A DNA stretch of 64,000 nucleotides from NCBI GenBank assembly GCA_030431255.1, contig JAUIJL010000004.1, positions 1 to 64,000 of the forward strand. Reading direction: 5' to 3'. Within the stretch, counting starts at the first letter, position 1. Each line of letters begins with the position of its first letter. Source of the stretch: Thermoanaerobaculia bacterium. Its GTDB lineage: Bacteria > Acidobacteriota > Thermoanaerobaculia > Multivoradales > J023. Shown here in pieces: positions 63,344 to 64,000 of the stretch. The translations under genes were made by a program, and so were the position numbers. Below the pieces are notes generated by a model. It searched no databases and was not told where the DNA came from. It saw nothing but the letters and a program-made list of their open reading frames with translations.

Positions 63344-64000
63344 GCTTGCCCCTTTGCCTCCTTTGCACATGGTGCAATTGAGCGTATCGAGCCGTGATCT
63401 CATGCGATCGGCCAAGACACAGAACATCCCCGAGCGGGCCGGCGACTTGGGCTATGTGCTGCACGGTCAGATGGCAGCGCTTTTCGGCGATCTGGCGCCC
63501 AAGCCCTTCCATGCCATGGAGCGCAACGGCTCGGTCACGGTGCTCGGCTATTCCGGTGCCGACCAAGACCTCCTCCGTGAGCAGGTGGATATTTTCGCCA
63601 AACCCGTCGACGCTCGGGCCCTGCGGGAATTGGCCACCAAAACCATGCCGTCCAGCTGGGATGTCGGCCGGCGCCTGGGTTTCGAAGTCCGCGTTTGCCC
63701 TACCGTTCGGCGGGGAGGGCGGGAATTCGATGCCTACTTCCAAGCCACTGAGACTTGGCCGGACGACAAGGACCTACCGCCCCGGGAACCGATCTACCGG
63801 GACTGGCTGGCTCTCAAGTTGGAAGGGGCTGCGGAGCTGAAGTCCTGCCGGCTGCACCGTTTCCGCATGTTCAAGCTCTTCCGACGAGAACAACGGGACG
63901 GTGGTGGTCGAAAGCCCACTCGACCCCGCTATCCCGACGTCGTGATGCGCGGCGAGCTCGAAGTCACCCACAGCGAAGCCTTCGCCCACCTCGTGGCCCG
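63336..64000 (+). CDS. cas6e: Cas6e (Cse3/CasE), crRNA endoribonuclease, 3' truncated
   Basis: An open frame from ATG 63336 runs off the right edge, 221 codons so far; the family is usually about 200-250. It processes the pre-crRNA hairpin and stays bound to its 3' end. The N-terminus LHMVQLSVSSRDLMRSA and GDLGYVLHGQMAALFGD fit Cas6e, and His43 in LGYVLHGQM is the likely catalytic histidine. The first 11 residues are an unusual Pro/Leu-rich extension; Met12 is an alternative start. It overlaps cas5 by 8 bases. cas1, cas2 and the array are expected just past the window. Confidence 0.93.
   Translation, partial: MPELAPLPPLHMVQLSVSSRDLMRSAKTQNIPERAGDLGYVLHGQMAALFGDLAPKPFHAMERNGSVTVLGYSGADQDLLREQVDIFAKPVDARALRELATKTMPSSWDVGRRLGFEVRVCPTVRRGGREFDAYFQATETWPDDKDLPPREPIYRDWLALKLEGAAELKSCRLHRFRMFKLFRREQRDGGGRKPTRPRYPDVVMRGELEVTHSEAFAHLVA

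Noticed and set aside
1-64000. CRISPR array, tRNA, rRNA or insertion sequence
   Set aside because: I read for repeated 28-29-base units, tRNA-like ends and transposase motifs and found none, apart from the two repeat-like hairpins; a tool search could still find a diverged tRNA.

Overview
The window looks like chromosomal DNA of a high-GC Acidobacteriota-type bacterium, perhaps close to Thermoanaerobaculia. This is an inference from gene content: two GWxTD/VWFA proteins of the acidobacterial kind, an ADOP-type duplicated orphan permease, a DUF5916 outer-membrane protein, a LysW-dependent amino-acid pathway and many hybrid histidine kinases. Genes are dense and often joined by 4-base stop/start overlaps. 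I saw no rRNA, tRNA, transposase or prophage genes.

Layout. 1-4.9 kb: the N-terminus of an RHS-type secreted protein (minus strand, cut by the window edge), then a minus-strand operon of an AhpD-like protein plus an ECF vitamin transporter (cbrV-cbrU-cbrT type), with smpB upstream. 5.6-8.5 kb: DUF4390 protein and an NtrY-like kinase with no regulator beside it. 8.5-18.4 kb: DUF5916 protein, cysteine desulfurase, two tandem GWxTD/VWFA paralogues and maf. 18.6-28.2 kb: a signalling block with two hybrid kinases, a receiver-Ser/Thr kinase fusion, a free Hpt protein, a single-domain receiver and one more kinase; this could be a branched phosphorelay.

28.4-34.6 kb: lysW-lysX-lysY-lysZ-lysJ-lysK, the carrier-protein route that makes lysine or arginine (ornithine) on LysW, with a small Lys-rich ORF between terminators just upstream of lysW. 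35-43.6 kb: a PhaR-type regulator, a VanZ-family membrane protein, a helical protein, two MacB/LolD-type ATPases plus an HlyD-like adaptor without a neighbouring permease, and a membrane-bound GAF-GGDEF protein. 44-55.9 kb: a DUF547 protein, the ADOP permease, biosynthetic arginine decarboxylase (speA) divergent from a deoxyhypusine-synthase-like gene (a probable polyamine pair), a hybrid kinase and two secreted proteins of unknown function.

56-64 kb: a type I-E CRISPR-Cas operon, cas3-cse1-cse2-cas7-cas5-cas6e, with cas6e cut by the right edge. The adaptation genes and array, if present, lie beyond the window. The 256-base cas3-cse1 gap is the most intriguing spot. It is AT-rich for this window and holds a start-coupled 11-codon mini-ORF, a promoter-like sequence and two hairpins, one of which has the stem-loop layout of a type I-E repeat. 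It could encode a crRNA-like regulatory RNA.

The non-coding DNA has two recurrent themes. One is short direct tandem repeats, often of 15-base period, found in gaps and once inside the lysX coding end. The other is a REP-like inverted repeat family with ACAAG/CTTGT loops; one copy supplies the stop codon of the GGDEF gene.
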